The notes under the pieces are model-generated. The model was not told the DNA's origin. It did no database searches and saw only the letters and a list, made by a program, of their open reading frames with translations. The position numbers and the translations under genes were made by a program. From an uncultured Eubacteriales bacterium (GTDB lineage: Bacteria > Bacillota > Clostridia > Lachnospirales > Lachnospiraceae), in NCBI GenBank assembly GCA_900549105.1, contig URND01000151.1:1-6164 (forward strand): DNA of 6,164 nucleotides, read 5' to 3'. This document shows, piece by piece, positions 5,828 to 6,164 of this stretch (positions are counted from its first letter, which is position 1; the number at the start of each line of letters is the position of its first letter).

Positions 5828-6164
5828 TTTACTGATGTACATGGCTGTTGTCTCCCCTTCAAGACTGGAGTTTGTGGCGATGATGACTTCATCCACATCT
5901 CCCTGAAGGCGGAGCATCAGCTCCTTGAGGCGAATATCATTCGGCCCGATTCCGAGCATCGGCGAAATTGCGCCGTGAAGCACATGATAAACCCCCTCAT
6001 ATTTGCCGGTTTTTTCATATGCGGCCAAATCTCTCGGCGTTTCCACAACCATGATTACCTTTTTATTTCGCTTGTCATTACGGCAGATTGGACACAGCTC
6101 ACTGTCCGTCAGATTATAGCACTGGCTGCAGTAGCGGATGTTTTCTCTCGCATCCACAATAGCC
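5705..6164 (-). CDS. recR: Recombination mediator RecR, 5' end beyond the window
   Basis: The last 153 or so of about 200 residues are present. The frame stays open to the right edge (AIVDARENIRYCS), so the GTG at 6157 is internal and not the start. A four-cysteine zinc motif (CSQC and CPIC) is followed by a Toprim domain beginning VIMVVETPRDLAAYE, then YHVLHGAISPMLGIGPNDI. The C-terminus is the typical ASGVPVGGDLEYIDEVTLLRALEGR. RecR acts with RecO and RecF to load RecA on gapped DNA during recombinational repair; in Firmicutes it commonly follows dnaX and a YbaB-family gene, which would lie to the right. No terminator follows its stop codon directly. The first leftward one is at 5121-5157, on the far side of the convergent yyaC gene. 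Confidence 0.96.
   Translation of the reverse strand, partial: AIVDARENIRYCSQCYNLTDSELCPICRNDKRNKKVIMVVETPRDLAAYEKTGKYEGVYHVLHGAISPMLGIGPNDIRLKELMLRLQGDVDEVIIATNSSLEGETTAMYISKLIKPTGIKVSRIASGVPVGGDLEYIDEVTLLRALEGRVEL

Noticed and set aside
1..6164. CRISPR arrays, tRNA genes, insertion sequences or attachment sites
   Set aside because: No spaced repeats, cloverleaf sequences, transposase motifs or terminal inverted repeats were found by reading both strands.

Overview
The window looks like a chromosomal segment from a spore-forming, low-to-mid GC Clostridia of the Lachnospiraceae type. The evidence is a DUF5711 family gene beside cvpA, a forespore-type protease gene (yyaC), AT-rich intergenic regions, purine-rich ribosome binding sites and sigma-A-like promoters. 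No species can be named from the sequence alone.

Layout, left to right. Positions 1-161 hold what looks like a strong leftward stable-RNA (probably rRNA operon) promoter with an AT-rich upstream element; its leader runs off the left edge. Positions 162-1580 (minus) encode a GTG-started ATPase of the archaeal-ATPase/DUF234 type with a PD-(D/E)XK-like C-terminus. It is visibly more AT-rich than its neighbours and has its own sigma-A-like promoter. Positions 1684-1728 are a clear intrinsic terminator ending a three-gene minus-strand operon: a membrane-anchored LysM protein (3844-4983), a DUF5711 membrane protein with a probable propeller domain (2480-3775), and CvpA (1756-2460). All three are membrane proteins, and the first two are single-pass proteins with large cytoplasmic or extracytoplasmic domains.

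Right of the operon, 4984-5205 holds divergent control signals and a second intrinsic terminator reading leftward. Next comes a plus-strand spore protease gene yyaC, broken by a reading-frame change near 5374. It converges on and overlaps the 3' end of recR (minus strand, 5' end cut off by the right edge). The only terminator-like element downstream of recR lies beyond yyaC, so recR transcripts may run antisense across yyaC.

The most interesting observation is that the cytoplasmic half of the LysM protein resembles a JAMM/MPN (Mov34/JAB1) domain in which the expected Glu, both His, the Ser and the Asp of the metalloprotease site are replaced. It would thus be a catalytically dead MPN module joined through a membrane helix to a wall-binding LysM domain, encoded with DUF5711 and CvpA. 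I know of no described function for this arrangement.
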